From: a virus
DNA length: 43,959 nt
Direction: 5' to 3' (one strand)
Virus record (IMG/VR): IMGVR_UViG_3300027852_000071
Location: 1 to 43,959 of that record
The first letter of the stretch is position 1. Each line of letters starts with the position of its first letter. Positions 36,233 to 43,959 of this stretch are shown piece by piece. The position numbers and the translations under genes were made by a program. The notes below the pieces were generated by a model. It made no database searches. It worked only from the letters and a program-made list of their open reading frames with translations, and had not been told where the DNA came from.

Positions 36233-36643
36233 CTACGATAATGTGTAAGGGTCGCCCCTCACATGACTGAATTTAATTGTAAATTGCGCTTCTGCGCCTA
36301 CGAACGTGGAATTTAAAGTGATCCCGCCGCCGTCGTATTCTGTGTTTTGTGCTAATCCGCCGAACGTACTATCGGCGAACATTTCCGTAATAATTTCGGC
36401 TTGCAGTGCGTTGGCCTGCGCTCTTTGCGTATCGCCATCACGCCCAATTGTTGCCGCTGCTCTTGCTACTGCCACGGGTATTTCGATGATCGTTTCGTCA
36501 TAGTCGCTGGTCGCTGTTTCAACATCGTCGAGCACTAGCGTTATTGGTAGCTCTCGCTCATCTGTGGGGATTTCGGTGTTATATTCACCGCCTACCGCAA
36601 GGGTTATTGCTGCTAATAGTTGCTCGCGTATTGATACCGGCAT
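36233..36643 (-). CDS. Tail terminator-like protein (gpU position)
   Basis: A 136-aa acidic protein (MPVSIREQLLAAITLAVGGE..., DDVETATSDYDETIIEIPVA, ending SHVRGDPYTLS). Small alpha/beta proteins of this shape between the Z-like protein and the tail tube protein are tail terminators that cap tube growth and bind the head. Position is the main evidence; sequence similarity to gpU is not evident by eye. Confidence 0.65.
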   Translation of the reverse strand: MPVSIREQLLAAITLAVGGEYNTEIPTDERELPITLVLDDVETATSDYDETIIEIPVAVARAAATIGRDGDTQRAQANALQAEIITEMFADSTFGGLAQNTEYDGGGITLNSTFVGAEAQFTIKFSHVRGDPYTLS

Positions 36644-36645
36644 AG

Positions 36646-37266
36646 CTAGACCGGGTACTTCTTCTGCAATAAGTAATTAATTGATTCGAGCATTTTCGAC
36701 TCGTAAATCTCTTCGGCTTCAACGTCTTCCTTGATGTTGCCAAACGCCTGCGATACCGATGGCCCATACAGCAATAGCAATTTTCCGCCTTCCGGCCCTG
36801 CTGTCTTCCTGCGCTGTGCTATTGATACGATCCCGCTTTTCAGCAAGATATAAAACGGCTTTCCTGTGCCGTCAGAGCTGCCCTGCACAATCTTTCGCTT
36901 GCCAGGTGTTACCTCTACACGCATGCCTCGCGGGGGCACTGGGGGCGCTTGGCTGCCCGTCCATGTATTATTTCTAATTGCTGGCGTGGTCGAATATCTC
37001 GATAACAACCGGCCTTTTTTCTTTGCTTTTACGCGGCCTTGTAAATTTGAGTTGGTCGCCTTGCTTTTAATGTCGAGCTTGTCGCGTACTTCACCAGCTT
37101 TGATTTTTAGCTCTGCTCGAATGCCAACACTTGCCGCAGTTCTGGCAATCGGTAATGATTTATTGATCGCAATACGAAACGCATTTTTTGAATTGCCGCC
37201 GACAAACTCCAAAAGACTGATCGCGTCTTTTACTTGACCTTGATTGACTTCGACAGCGTTCGTCAT
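36646..37266 (-). CDS. Minor tail protein Z-like
   Basis: A 206-aa basic protein of the lambda Z family (Phage_tail completion): NAFRIAINKSLPIARTAASV, then EVRDKLDIKSKATNSNLQGR and the C-terminal YGPSVSQAFGNIKEDVEAE. It is thought to act in tail completion at the connector end. It overlaps the FII-like gene by four bases, and the gene order FII, Z, U, V follows lambda. Confidence 0.8.
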   Translation of the reverse strand: MTNAVEVNQGQVKDAISLLEFVGGNSKNAFRIAINKSLPIARTAASVGIRAELKIKAGEVRDKLDIKSKATNSNLQGRVKAKKKGRLLSRYSTTPAIRNNTWTGSQAPPVPPRGMRVEVTPGKRKIVQGSSDGTGKPFYILLKSGIVSIAQRRKTAGPEGGKLLLLYGPSVSQAFGNIKEDVEAEEIYESKMLESINYLLQKKYPV

Positions 37267-37580
37267 GCTTTAACCGTCATGCTGTATTCAATGCCGTTAT
37301 CTTTAAACACGTCATCAACGTGATATGTCGTACTACCCACTAAAAACTGATGATCTTTAAACGGCCTGATCGGTATTTCTGACTTTCTGACGCTAACCAC
37401 GGCTTCCACCCCGGCTACGTCAACACCGGCTTCTGAATACGTTTGCAGGTCTTTATCAACCAACACCAAGCAGCTCGCGTTAATGACAACCGAGTCTTCG
37501 TCGAGAGCGATGGCAGCATCACCATGAAAGTTGTAGATGCTGCCATTTCTCGAATCAAACTTGTCGTCAAAAGAACTCAC
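37263..37580 (-). CDS. Head-tail joining protein FII-like
   Basis: A 105-aa beta-rich protein: DSVVINASCLVLVDKDLQTY, a SVRKSEIPIRPFKDHQFLVG segment, and a VDDVFKDNGIEYSMTV end. This matches the FII-type attachment proteins that bind below gpW. It lies between the decoration protein and Z-like protein, overlapping both neighbours slightly. Confidence 0.75.
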   Translation of the reverse strand: MSSFDDKFDSRNGSIYNFHGDAAIALDEDSVVINASCLVLVDKDLQTYSEAGVDVAGVEAVVSVRKSEIPIRPFKDHQFLVGSTTYHVDDVFKDNGIEYSMTVKA

Positions 37581-37948
37581 TAAGCAACGGTGCCAGGTGT
37601 GCCGGTCAGCTTAACGGCGATGGTAGTAACACCATTACCGGCAGCCTCAGCCGCGAAACAAGCCGCGCCCGTTACATCGCCAGTTGCAGGTGTTGCTGCG
37701 TTGTCATCAAAAGCACCAGCCGACACATCCCATGTCAGGCTTTCGCCTTGGGCGATTACAGCCGCAGATACTTTGGCGAAGTTATAAACACCAGTTACAG
37801 CAACCGCGCCTGTGCCTGTAGTGGCGGCAATATCAACCAGGGCAACGCCAAGCGTTTCGCCCATAACCACTAAATCACCAGAGCTGATGGCAGAGCCTGA
37901 GTTTGAATAATCAATGACGTTGCCGTCTTGTACAAAATTTGTAGCCAT
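37580..37948 (-). CDS. Capsid decoration protein, DUF2190 family
   Basis: A 122-aa protein (MATNFVQDGNVIDYSNSGSA, SSGDLVVMGETLGVALVDIA, GVYNFAKVSA, LTGTPGTV). This is the DUF2190 pattern of small beta-rich proteins directly downstream of capsid genes. They probably stabilise or decorate the capsid surface, the role of gpD in lambda. Separated from the capsid gene by 51 bases. Confidence 0.8.
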   Translation of the reverse strand: MATNFVQDGNVIDYSNSGSAISSGDLVVMGETLGVALVDIAATTGTGAVAVTGVYNFAKVSAAVIAQGESLTWDVSAGAFDDNAATPATGDVTGAACFAAEAAGNGVTTIAVKLTGTPGTVA

Positions 37949-37999
37949 TTTCTAAACCCTCAAAATAATTAAATGGCGCTATTAAACGCCCGGCTTAAT

Positions 38000-40051
38000 T
38001 TATGCGCCTGCGTCTGTAACAGCACCTTGATAGCCAACACCGGCAATACCGTAGTCCAAGGACACTTTGTAGCTAGTGCCATCGACCGTAAAGCCCTGCT
38101 CCATCTCTATGGTAGGCTCTTGCATACCATCCAAAAATGCGACCTCAAGCACAGGCGCAATGGCTGGATCAGCAAACAAGTAGCGGCGTGTGCCGGTAAT
38201 GCGTGGTGAGTCAACAACATCGCCAAACAGCCCGCGTACCACGTTGGGCTTGCGCTGGTTCTTGCTGGTATCGTCGTTGTATTCCTGTGCGTTAACTTCG
38301 CGCATTGAGCCACCAAGGCCAATTGGCACAACGGCCACGGCTGGGGATAAGTCGAGGAAGTCGTTACCGCCATTGTCCTGCTGGCTGGCCATGATTACGC
38401 GGTTAGCGTCAATGGCGGCAACACTGATTGCAGACCCCGCACCGATGTTGTTGTGGTCGGCGTGGAACAATGATTTACCATCGCCTAGCAAGGGGCCAAG
38501 GCCGCTATTAGATGTAAGGGCGGTGTAAACGTCAGACTCAATAGTGCGGGCTGCACTACGGCCTAGATCGGCGGCGATGCTTACAAACGCGCCAAGGTCA
38601 TCATTAACAACCATTTCGCGTGATAGGCCGATAATCAAACCCTTCGTGGAAGCTGTGATTGACTCTTTGGTGCCGTCGCCTAAGCTGCCGTTTTTGTACT
38701 CGTTCAGCTCGGTTTTGCCCATCAAATTGCCGATAGAGCCGCGCATGTAGCGATTGTGAGCGCGAAAGTCTGAAACACTGCCAACCGCACAGAATCGACG
38801 CCATGTATCAGCCGCTACGTTGTAGCCACCCAATAGCGCTTTGTGCATGGTGTTTTCGAGCAGAATCGGGAAGTCGCTACCAGAATAAGTAAAGGCAGCG
38901 GCAACAATCTCTTTCTTGCTCATGTGTGCCGATACAGCGCCGCAACGGTCAAGCGATGCTTTTGCAAAGTCGAGCAATGTGTGCCCCATGTAACCAGCTT
39001 TGATGGCTTCTTGACGCATTTCCGGCGTACCCTTGCCAGCTTTGCACAAAATAGCCGAGATGCTAGCGGCGCGTATTTCGTCGCTATGGTCAACAACAGT
39101 AATACGGCTAACTGACTGCGCGGGCTGCTGGCCTTTAGCAAGGACTTCAAGCAACTGAATGCCAGCGGCCTGTGCTGTTACCTTGTGGTCATTCTCGCAA
39201 GATTCGCGCAGAGCCAGAATCTCAGGCGTCTGCTCAAAGCCTTCAAACTTCGCTCGAATCTCAGTGCGGCGCGATTGATCGGCGGCCAGAATGTCGGCAG
39301 TAGATTTAACCGCTTTCACTTCTGCTTTAGCCTCAACATCCTTAGCTTCTACAGGCTTTGCTTCGGCGGGCTTTTTAGTCTCAACTTTTTTAGCTTCGAC
39401 CTCTGGCTTTGTATTAGCTTCTGTTTCTTTTGGCATGGTTTTTAATCCTGTGGGCGCTTTGTGCCCTGCTTCGTTGATTGAGTTAATTAATGACGCTGCA
39501 ATCTGCATTGGTTCCGTGATTTCATCCACGAGGCCGAATGCAAGTGCCTCTTCTGCGTTGAAGTAGTGGTCTTTGCCGCCTGATAACAGCGCTTGAATTT
39601 CGTCGAGAGTCTTGCCGGTTTTTGTGGCGATGCCTTGCGCATAAATCTCTGTCCACTTGTCGAGAACGTCGGCCATCTCTCGCATATCATCAGCACGACC
39701 CGCTGCGCCGCCGTGGGGCTGGTGCAACATCAAGAGCGCATTACTGGCCATTGTGGTGCGGCCTGGGCCTGATGAGATATAGGCGGCCATCGAATAGGCG
39801 ACTGAATCAATAACGTATTCAATGCTTGCGGGGTGCGAGTCGAGCGCGTTGGCAATAGCGATGCCGTCCGGTACTGATCCACCGTAAGATGCGATGCGCA
39901 CCTTTATTGTTTCGGCATCAATCTCTGCAATTTCTTTGACTAGGGTTTTCGCCTCTACAGTTTCATCAAACCAGCTAGGGCCAATGTCGCCATAAATCCA
40001 GACTGTAGGCGTACCGTCGTGCGCTGCTTTAATTTCGTAGGGTTTTGGCAT
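38000..40051 (-). CDS. Head maturation protease and major capsid protein fusion
   Basis: A 683-aa protein joining two functions. Residues 1-180 form a ClpP/S14 protease: DSVAYSMAAY (Ser87), LMLHQPHGG (His110) and FGLVDEI (Asp176) give the triad. Residues about 210-260 are a Lys/Glu/Ala linker (VEAKKVETKKPAEAKPVEAK) that may act as scaffold. From about 330 it is an HK97-fold capsid (LIIGLSREMVVNDDLGAFVS, LFHADHNNIGAG, RRYLFADPAIAPVLEVAFLD). Self-cleavage is expected to release the capsid domain. A 232-bp leader with a dyad lies upstream. Confidence 0.92.
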   Translation of the reverse strand: MPKPYEIKAAHDGTPTVWIYGDIGPSWFDETVEAKTLVKEIAEIDAETIKVRIASYGGSVPDGIAIANALDSHPASIEYVIDSVAYSMAAYISSGPGRTTMASNALLMLHQPHGGAAGRADDMREMADVLDKWTEIYAQGIATKTGKTLDEIQALLSGGKDHYFNAEEALAFGLVDEITEPMQIAASLINSINEAGHKAPTGLKTMPKETEANTKPEVEAKKVETKKPAEAKPVEAKDVEAKAEVKAVKSTADILAADQSRRTEIRAKFEGFEQTPEILALRESCENDHKVTAQAAGIQLLEVLAKGQQPAQSVSRITVVDHSDEIRAASISAILCKAGKGTPEMRQEAIKAGYMGHTLLDFAKASLDRCGAVSAHMSKKEIVAAAFTYSGSDFPILLENTMHKALLGGYNVAADTWRRFCAVGSVSDFRAHNRYMRGSIGNLMGKTELNEYKNGSLGDGTKESITASTKGLIIGLSREMVVNDDLGAFVSIAADLGRSAARTIESDVYTALTSNSGLGPLLGDGKSLFHADHNNIGAGSAISVAAIDANRVIMASQQDNGGNDFLDLSPAVAVVPIGLGGSMREVNAQEYNDDTSKNQRKPNVVRGLFGDVVDSPRITGTRRYLFADPAIAPVLEVAFLDGMQEPTIEMEQGFTVDGTSYKVSLDYGIAGVGYQGAVTDAGA

Positions 40052-40084
40052 AAAAACTCACTCCAATATAGCCGGAATGATATA

Positions 40085-40100
40085 AGCCTAGAGTGTGCCA
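40085..40100 (-). promoter_or_regulatory. Possible sigma-54-type promoter for the head operon
   Basis: The minus strand reads TGGCAC, then GG-N10-GC spacing exactly as in sigma-54 promoters; the -24 element is perfect, the -12 element (AGGCT) is imperfect. A start near 40074 would give a short leader before the protease-capsid gene. Speculative: no good sigma-70 promoter was seen here. Confidence 0.3.
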
Positions 40101-40144
40101 AAATAGGGCAAAGTGCCGCTTTTAACACACTGTTGGCTTTGCGT

Positions 40145-40176
40145 CTGGATGCAAATAAGGGGCTTCTTGTATCCAG
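40145..40176. repeat. 10-bp dyad upstream of the head operon
   Basis: CTGGATGCAA and TTGTATCCAG (9 of 10 complementary) with a 12-bp spacer, between the divergent head and cassette transcripts. It could bind a dimeric activator such as the Mor-like protein encoded just upstream. Confidence 0.55.
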
Positions 40177-40222
40177 TGAATAACGCGAGGAGCGTTTATG
40201 TGATTTTGATCTAAAGCAATAC

Positions 40223-40250
40223 TTGCCGCTAGCAAATAACTTGTTATAAT
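40223..40250 (+). promoter_or_regulatory. Promoter of the inverted four-gene cassette
   Basis: TTGCCG, 16-bp spacer, and TATAAT at 40245-40250 with TG one base before it (extended -10). Transcription should start near 40257 and read the four plus-strand genes. TTGC/GCAA half-sites flank the -35 region and could be an operator. Confidence 0.7.
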
Positions 40251-40283
40251 GAACTCACACAAACAAGAACGCGGAGAAATAAA

Positions 40284-40481
40284 ATGGCTAAAGTAATACA
40301 AGAAGTGTTGGAAGAATCAATGAAGGCTATAGCGCAGCATTACGCTGACAAAATGATCGCACAAGGCATTACGCCCACTAAGGCGCAAATTGAAGAATCT
40401 CTACAGAACAACTGGGAAAAAGTGAGCAAGGAAGTGTCAGAACTTTATGCGCAGGTTATGGCTCAGTTGGAGGCGGCGTGA
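40284..40481 (+). CDS. Small helical protein of inverted cassette, 65 aa
   Basis: A 65-aa fully helical protein (MAKVIQEVLEESMKAIAQHY..., NNWEKVSKEVSELYAQVMAQ). CGCGGAG precedes the ATG. First gene behind a good plus-strand promoter, opposite to the structural genes. No family recognised. Its TGA overlaps the GTG of the next gene. Confidence 0.7.
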   Translation: MAKVIQEVLEESMKAIAQHYADKMIAQGITPTKAQIEESLQNNWEKVSKEVSELYAQVMAQLEAA

Positions 40482-40621
40482 GTCGCCGCTTAACATGGGC
40501 GCAGGATGGATATGGTCGCAACTTCCTACATTACAGTGATGAGCTTATTGTTATTTTATGCGGCCTGCCAGGCACTTCAGGAATGGAGCTTAAATGGTTG
40601 CACGAGGATTATGGGCCATGA
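40478..40621 (+). CDS. Small protein of inverted cassette, 47 aa
   Basis: A 47-codon frame from GTG 40478 (SRRLTWAQDGYGRNFLHYSD..., LKWLHEDYGP), with GGAGG four bases upstream and overlaps at both ends (GTGA and ATGA). The coupled architecture and absence of stops support it despite its size. Function unknown. Confidence 0.6.
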   Translation: MSRRLTWAQDGYGRNFLHYSDELIVILCGLPGTSGMELKWLHEDYGP

Positions 40622-40791
40622 CGCCATCACAACAAGCGATAGAAGCAGGGCTGGAAAGCCTTGCTCAGGTCATAAAGCTAACAGGGCAAAGCCGCCAAAC
40701 GCTAGCGAACTGGCAGCGAGACAAGCCCGACCTGTTTAGAATTGTCTTAACAGGGTGTGCAACTGAGATCCATGGAGAAAATAATGACTAA
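40618..40791 (+). CDS. Helix-turn-helix regulator of inverted cassette, 57 aa
   Basis: A 57-aa protein from ATG 40618. LAQVIKLTGQSRQTLANWQR forms a helix-turn-helix, and DKPDLFRIVLTGC after it resembles small phage regulators that bind as dimers. It is translated in overlap with the preceding gene. It may control its own promoter or the divergent head promoter. Confidence 0.65.
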   Translation: MTPSQQAIEAGLESLAQVIKLTGQSRQTLANWQRDKPDLFRIVLTGCATEIHGENND

Positions 40792-40999
40792 AGTATATCT
40801 TCAAAACTCAACACAAAAACGCGACGATCTAAAAACTAGCAACGAGCGCGCCGAATTCGATTTTAAGAAAATGTACTTGAATGCGATAAATCGGGATCAG
40901 TTCGACGATGACGGCACTCTGAAAATCACCGCTGGAATAATTGAAGGGTTTTACGTTGCCGGCGAGTCTAGCCCCGAATTATTCGGTACACGGTTCTAG
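40784..40999 (+). CDS. Small protein of inverted cassette, 71 aa
   Basis: A 71-aa acidic protein from ATG 40784 (MTKVYLQNSTQKRDDLKTSN..., ending ESSPELFGTRF), preceded by GGAGAA and overlapping the regulator stop. Its last 32 bases overlap the Mor-like gene tail to tail. No family recognised. Last gene of the cassette; no plus-strand terminator is seen. Confidence 0.6.
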   Translation: MTKVYLQNSTQKRDDLKTSNERAEFDFKKMYLNAINRDQFDDDGTLKITAGIIEGFYVAGESSPELFGTRF

Positions 41000-41240
41000 G
41001 CGATACGTTGTACTTCTTGCAGATTGATTTTAAGTTGTTGCCTTTGAAGTCTGCCAAAATCATGGCGGAGCGCTCTTGCGCTGTTAACAGGTGGAACTGA
41101 CATGGCCAGTAGTATTTCTGTCCGGCTATGTCATTGTCTGCCCCCCACATGATAATGCGCTCTGCAACGGTCGTGGCTTTCTTTTCATTGTCGCCAGTTT
41201 CAATTAAGGCTGTTTTTATCAGGTCTGCTAACTGGGTCAT
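40968..41240 (-). CDS. Mor-like transcription activator candidate
   Basis: A 90-aa protein directly after terminase. The segment DIAGQKYYWPCQFHLLTAQE followed by ERSAMILADFKGNNLKSICK and a C-terminal helix-turn-helix (YNVSPRTVYRIIRG) matches the Mor/C family of phage Mu middle and late activators in order and spacing. It overlaps the terminase stop by four bases. It could activate the head operon whose leader contains a dyad at 40145-40176. The target is inferred. Confidence 0.7.
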   Translation of the reverse strand: MTQLADLIKTALIETGDNEKKATTVAERIIMWGADNDIAGQKYYWPCQFHLLTAQERSAMILADFKGNNLKSICKKYNVSPRTVYRIIRG

Positions 41241-43336
41241 AAGCGCCGCCCCCAGTTGCCACTGGCCATGCTATTGCGTTGGCGCACTCGTTTTTTAGTG
41301 ACCTCTTTCCTGATAATGCGTTCCTCTTTGTTGACCATCTGACTATTGCCGTCAAATATAGGCAAGGCCCATTCTGGTGGCTTATCCCATAACAGTCGGC
41401 CATTAGCACCAAACCCTAGATCGTCCATTACCGCTTCAGCATAGCCCCAGTTATCGAACGCCTCGTTCGCCGCGCCTTTCGGGCACTTCCACTTGCCATC
41501 AACACCGCGCTTTTCTGCTCGCAATTCTCGAAAGTAATCACTGGGTAGCCATGCAGAAGGATGAAAATACCCGGCACCTGGCACATCACGGCGCATTGAG
41601 TTGGCCACAATGTCCTTGAAGTAATTGGTCGCCAATAGATATATCGGCACGTCGCGCATTCTCCGGCCACGCGAATCACGCGCATAGCTTTTCACCACTG
41701 GCTTTTCTTGCTTGTGGTTGCCGCCTTTCACTAAACAAGCCCGATCGGACAACCCCGCCGACCTTAGTCGCTTAAGCCATGCATAGGCATTAGGTGTTAC
41801 ACCCGCCTCACCACCTGTATCGACGGCGGTGCGGTAAACCCTTAGCTCCTGCTCGCCACTTGTCTTGTAAGTGCCGTTGATTAGCTTGTCGGTTAATAAG
41901 TCCCAATCCTCAGCAAAGCCAGCCGGGTCAACTCGCACGTCCTTGCCGCCTCGCGTTGTATTGCGCAGAGAAAACCTATCAACAAGGCATGACTCACGAT
42001 CTACGCCATAGGCTCGAACCTCACAGACAAAGCGCGACTCTACGCCGCCCTGTACATCCACTGACGCGATTAGAACCCTAGCCCAATCCGGCACAAGATA
42101 CCGCTCTAGTCCGTGATCGACTCTATCTTCTGCGTTTTGTGTTTTATCTTCTTTCAGATAAATAGGTAGATAAGCCAAGCCCTGATCGGTGTTGCGCGTG
42201 GCTTTCAGGCTTTGATCTGATCCAGATACAACGTATTCTCGCAGCCCTTGCAGCTCTCGAAGTATTAAGCTGTCCCATTTTTGATATGCCGCCGCCACGC
42301 CGCCCAAACAATACCCAGCTATGTTGCTCGGTATTCTTTCGCCGGACAAATTGCCATCTTTATCGACTGACTGCCCATCGCCAACCCATCGAGCAGTTTT
42401 AATGCTATTCAGCTCGGGCTTGTGCTTCTGTTCTATCTGAGAGCCGCAATGAGGGCAGCATACAAGCGAATGCTTATGTGCCAGCTCGCCCAAGTCTGCA
42501 TCTCGCACCATGTCGATTAATTCGTTTTCTTTTGGTAGTGTTGCGAATAGATCAAGCCCAGGCTTTGCCTCGAAATACTCTTTACAGTCTAAGCACTGCC
42601 AGTACCACCGGCACCGATCAGAATTGTTATAAATACCACCAACACCACTTACAGGCGGGAATTCATGGGGCGTTGACGGATCCCAATAAGCATCTTCATA
42701 GTCACGGCCCGGTGATGACTCAAACAGCGCCATGCCTCGACTAAGATACGTCTGTGTTCGCTTTAGCAGGAGAAGGAACCCAGAGCCGCCACCGTCAATA
42801 TCATCAGGGGCGCGGTCGTAATCTGTCCACGCCACATAACGATAGTCACTGCTTGATAATTGGGATTCGCTAGGCCATCCAAGTTTGAGCCACATGCCGT
42901 TTTTAAACAGCTTGTCATGCGTATTATCGTCTTGCCCGCGTATGCTCAACAACTCCCTAAGCGCCTGAGAGTAGCGAATAGCTTTATCAATCCGAGTCTT
43001 TGAGAATTCGCGCGCTTTTGTTTGTGTCATTTGAACAATCAGCATATCGCCAGGGTCATTGGCGACATTGTGAGCCATCCATCCATCAATCAGCCCCATT
43101 GTTTTCCCCGTTCGAGCAGGCCCGACAAAACACACCGCCTCATGCTTTCGACTGGCTAAGGCGTTCATCGGCTCGATCATATACGGCGTTTCTTCCGCTG
43201 ACCAAGGCCCTGTATAGCCACCGGCTTGGCTTATGCGCAACACCGACGCTGCCCCATCTGACACGCTCACGCGCTTAGGCGGTCTAAATGCCTGCGCTGA
43301 ATCTCTCAGGATTGGGAAGGGTGACGCAAAACTCAC
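41237..43336 (-). CDS. Terminase large subunit, GpA family
   Basis: A 699-aa motor and nuclease for cos-type packaging. Walker A GPARTGKT lies at residues 72-79 and a Walker B-like YVAWTDYD at 167-174. Two CX2C pairs (WQCLDCKEYF, CCPHCG) form a zinc site typical of GpA. The nuclease part holds VDVQGG and DTGGEAG acidic motifs. The start is GTG 43336 overlapping the small subunit stop (GTGA). Length is slightly above lambda gpA (641 aa). Confidence 0.95.
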   Translation of the reverse strand: MSFASPFPILRDSAQAFRPPKRVSVSDGAASVLRISQAGGYTGPWSAEETPYMIEPMNALASRKHEAVCFVGPARTGKTMGLIDGWMAHNVANDPGDMLIVQMTQTKAREFSKTRIDKAIRYSQALRELLSIRGQDDNTHDKLFKNGMWLKLGWPSESQLSSSDYRYVAWTDYDRAPDDIDGGGSGFLLLLKRTQTYLSRGMALFESSPGRDYEDAYWDPSTPHEFPPVSGVGGIYNNSDRCRWYWQCLDCKEYFEAKPGLDLFATLPKENELIDMVRDADLGELAHKHSLVCCPHCGSQIEQKHKPELNSIKTARWVGDGQSVDKDGNLSGERIPSNIAGYCLGGVAAAYQKWDSLILRELQGLREYVVSGSDQSLKATRNTDQGLAYLPIYLKEDKTQNAEDRVDHGLERYLVPDWARVLIASVDVQGGVESRFVCEVRAYGVDRESCLVDRFSLRNTTRGGKDVRVDPAGFAEDWDLLTDKLINGTYKTSGEQELRVYRTAVDTGGEAGVTPNAYAWLKRLRSAGLSDRACLVKGGNHKQEKPVVKSYARDSRGRRMRDVPIYLLATNYFKDIVANSMRRDVPGAGYFHPSAWLPSDYFRELRAEKRGVDGKWKCPKGAANEAFDNWGYAEAVMDDLGFGANGRLLWDKPPEWALPIFDGNSQMVNKEERIIRKEVTKKRVRQRNSMASGNWGRRL

Positions 43337-43851
43337 TCTTCGTCGCCCCCAGCTTCTACAGGGCCAAATGCCGCCAACTTGTCTGCTGTGTCATCAAGAT
43401 AACCTAGAACAATATTATCGACGATCTCGGCTATCTCAGGCGCTATACCATGTCTGCGCTCTAGCGTGTCACCAATCGATTGTAGGTTCTGAGATACAAG
43501 GGAGAAGGCTGTAAGGATGGCCGGTTCTAATTCGCCTGCCGGTATAAGGTCGCGGTCTTTGACTTGAAGCTCGCGTTTTTTTGTTTCTGATTCATACCAC
43601 GCCTTTCTGTCCTGTGGCGAGTATTCATCTGGGTTTTCACCGCTGCCAGTTTCGCTGCTTCCATAGTGCCATTGAGCCATAGCATTTAAATCTAGCTCCC
43701 ACGACAAGCCGCGAGACCCTTGCTTTAATACCGGCGCGCCTTTCCTGATCCACCGATTAATAGTCGTTAGTTCAACATCGAAAAAGTCTGCGGCCCCGGC
43801 TTTGTTTGTTATGCGCCTTGACCCAACAATGCTCTCTACTGTTTGAGACAT
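43333..43851 (-). CDS. Terminase small subunit, Nu1-like
   Basis: A 172-aa protein. The N-terminal winged helix (NKAGAADFFDVELTTINRWI, then KGAPVLKQGSRG) is that of Nu1, which binds cosB. A long helix follows (DRKAWYESETKKRELQVKDR), and the C-terminus is acidic, as in Nu1 where it contacts the large subunit. It is the first gene after the presumed cos region. Stop overlaps the large subunit start. Confidence 0.9.
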   Translation of the reverse strand: MSQTVESIVGSRRITNKAGAADFFDVELTTINRWIRKGAPVLKQGSRGLSWELDLNAMAQWHYGSSETGSGENPDEYSPQDRKAWYESETKKRELQVKDRDLIPAGELEPAILTAFSLVSQNLQSIGDTLERRHGIAPEIAEIVDNIVLGYLDDTADKLAAFGPVEAGGDEE

Positions 43852-43937
43852 AACCCTCCGCGATACTTAGCTAGGTCTGTTATTCCAGCGGGATATAGTA
43901 GTACCCAATAGGGGGCTAAAAACTCTGAATTTGCGCC

Positions 43938-43959
43938 GTCAACGTCTTGCTCGTATTGG
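43938..43959. repeat. Terminal 22-bp near-repeat, right copy
   Basis: Partner of 1-22: the first 17 bases are identical, 20 of 22 overall. Situated 87 bp before the small terminase start, in the expected cos/terminase-binding zone. Confidence 0.6.

Noticed and set aside
1-43959. Search for integrase, excisionase and full-length CI repressor
   Set aside because: No tyrosine or serine recombinase motif and no repressor with a C-terminal domain was found; the phage cannot be called temperate on this evidence.

Overview
The window looks like the nearly complete genome of a tailed double-stranded DNA phage (siphovirus-like, Caudoviricetes) of a Gram-negative, probably proteobacterial, host. This rests on lambda-type packaging and head-tail genes (Nu1-like and GpA-like terminase, gpW, lambda-family portal, FII-, Z-, U-, V- and G/T-like proteins), lambdoid replication and nin-region relatives (O/P-like pair, NinG, DUF1367), SSB, a YqaJ exonuclease and an M15 endolysin. 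No integrase and no full-length CI repressor were found, so lysogeny is unproven. Both ends lie just upstream of the terminase genes and carry a 22-bp near-repeat, as expected if the sequence opens at or near a cos-like site. If the ends are joined, almost all genes form one minus-strand order: early genes, lysis, fibres, (cos), terminase, head, tail, gpW and portal.

Layout by position. 94-5209 (-): fibre, adsorption and other structural genes. 5266-6223 (-): lysis cassette (M15 endolysin and two small membrane proteins). 6347-16838 (-): densely packed early region with SSB, MazG-like pyrophosphohydrolase, NinG, DUF1367, P-like helicase loader, O-like initiator, two HNH proteins and many small genes, several under 60 codons. 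16839-18397: a mostly non-coding island around one HPPC-motif protein, holding three candidate small RNAs with their own promoters and/or terminators and a 53-nt cloverleaf-like element without a D arm. 18398-21615 (-): small early genes ending at an XRE/Cro-like regulator. 21616-21729: divergent promoters sharing a palindrome, the likely genetic switch. 21730-25032 (+): recombination operon with a hexapeptide-repeat protein, paralogous small proteins and YqaJ exonuclease. 25029-40051 (-): portal, gpW, tail tip and fibre genes, tape measure, tail chaperone with a lambda-type -1 frameshift, tail tube, head-tail connectors, decoration protein and a ClpP-protease/major-capsid fusion. 40284-40999 (+): an inverted four-gene cassette with its own promoter. 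40968-43851 (-): Mor-like activator, large terminase, small terminase.

Main points of interest. (1) gpW and portal, normally between terminase and protease/capsid, lie at the far end of the tail genes; their usual place is taken by a Mor-like gene and an inverted moron-like cassette. (2) The RNA island at 17.1-18.3 kb. (3) A 40-codon leader ORF stops inside one arm of an inverted repeat whose other arm holds the ribosome-binding site of the O-like gene, suggesting translational coupling that gates replication. (4) A small secreted-protein gene carries an in-frame ochre codon yet exactly fills the space between its neighbours. (5) No known annealing protein accompanies the YqaJ exonuclease; a conserved 168-aa protein sits in that place.

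All functional calls come from reading motifs, gene order and spacing; no database search was run.
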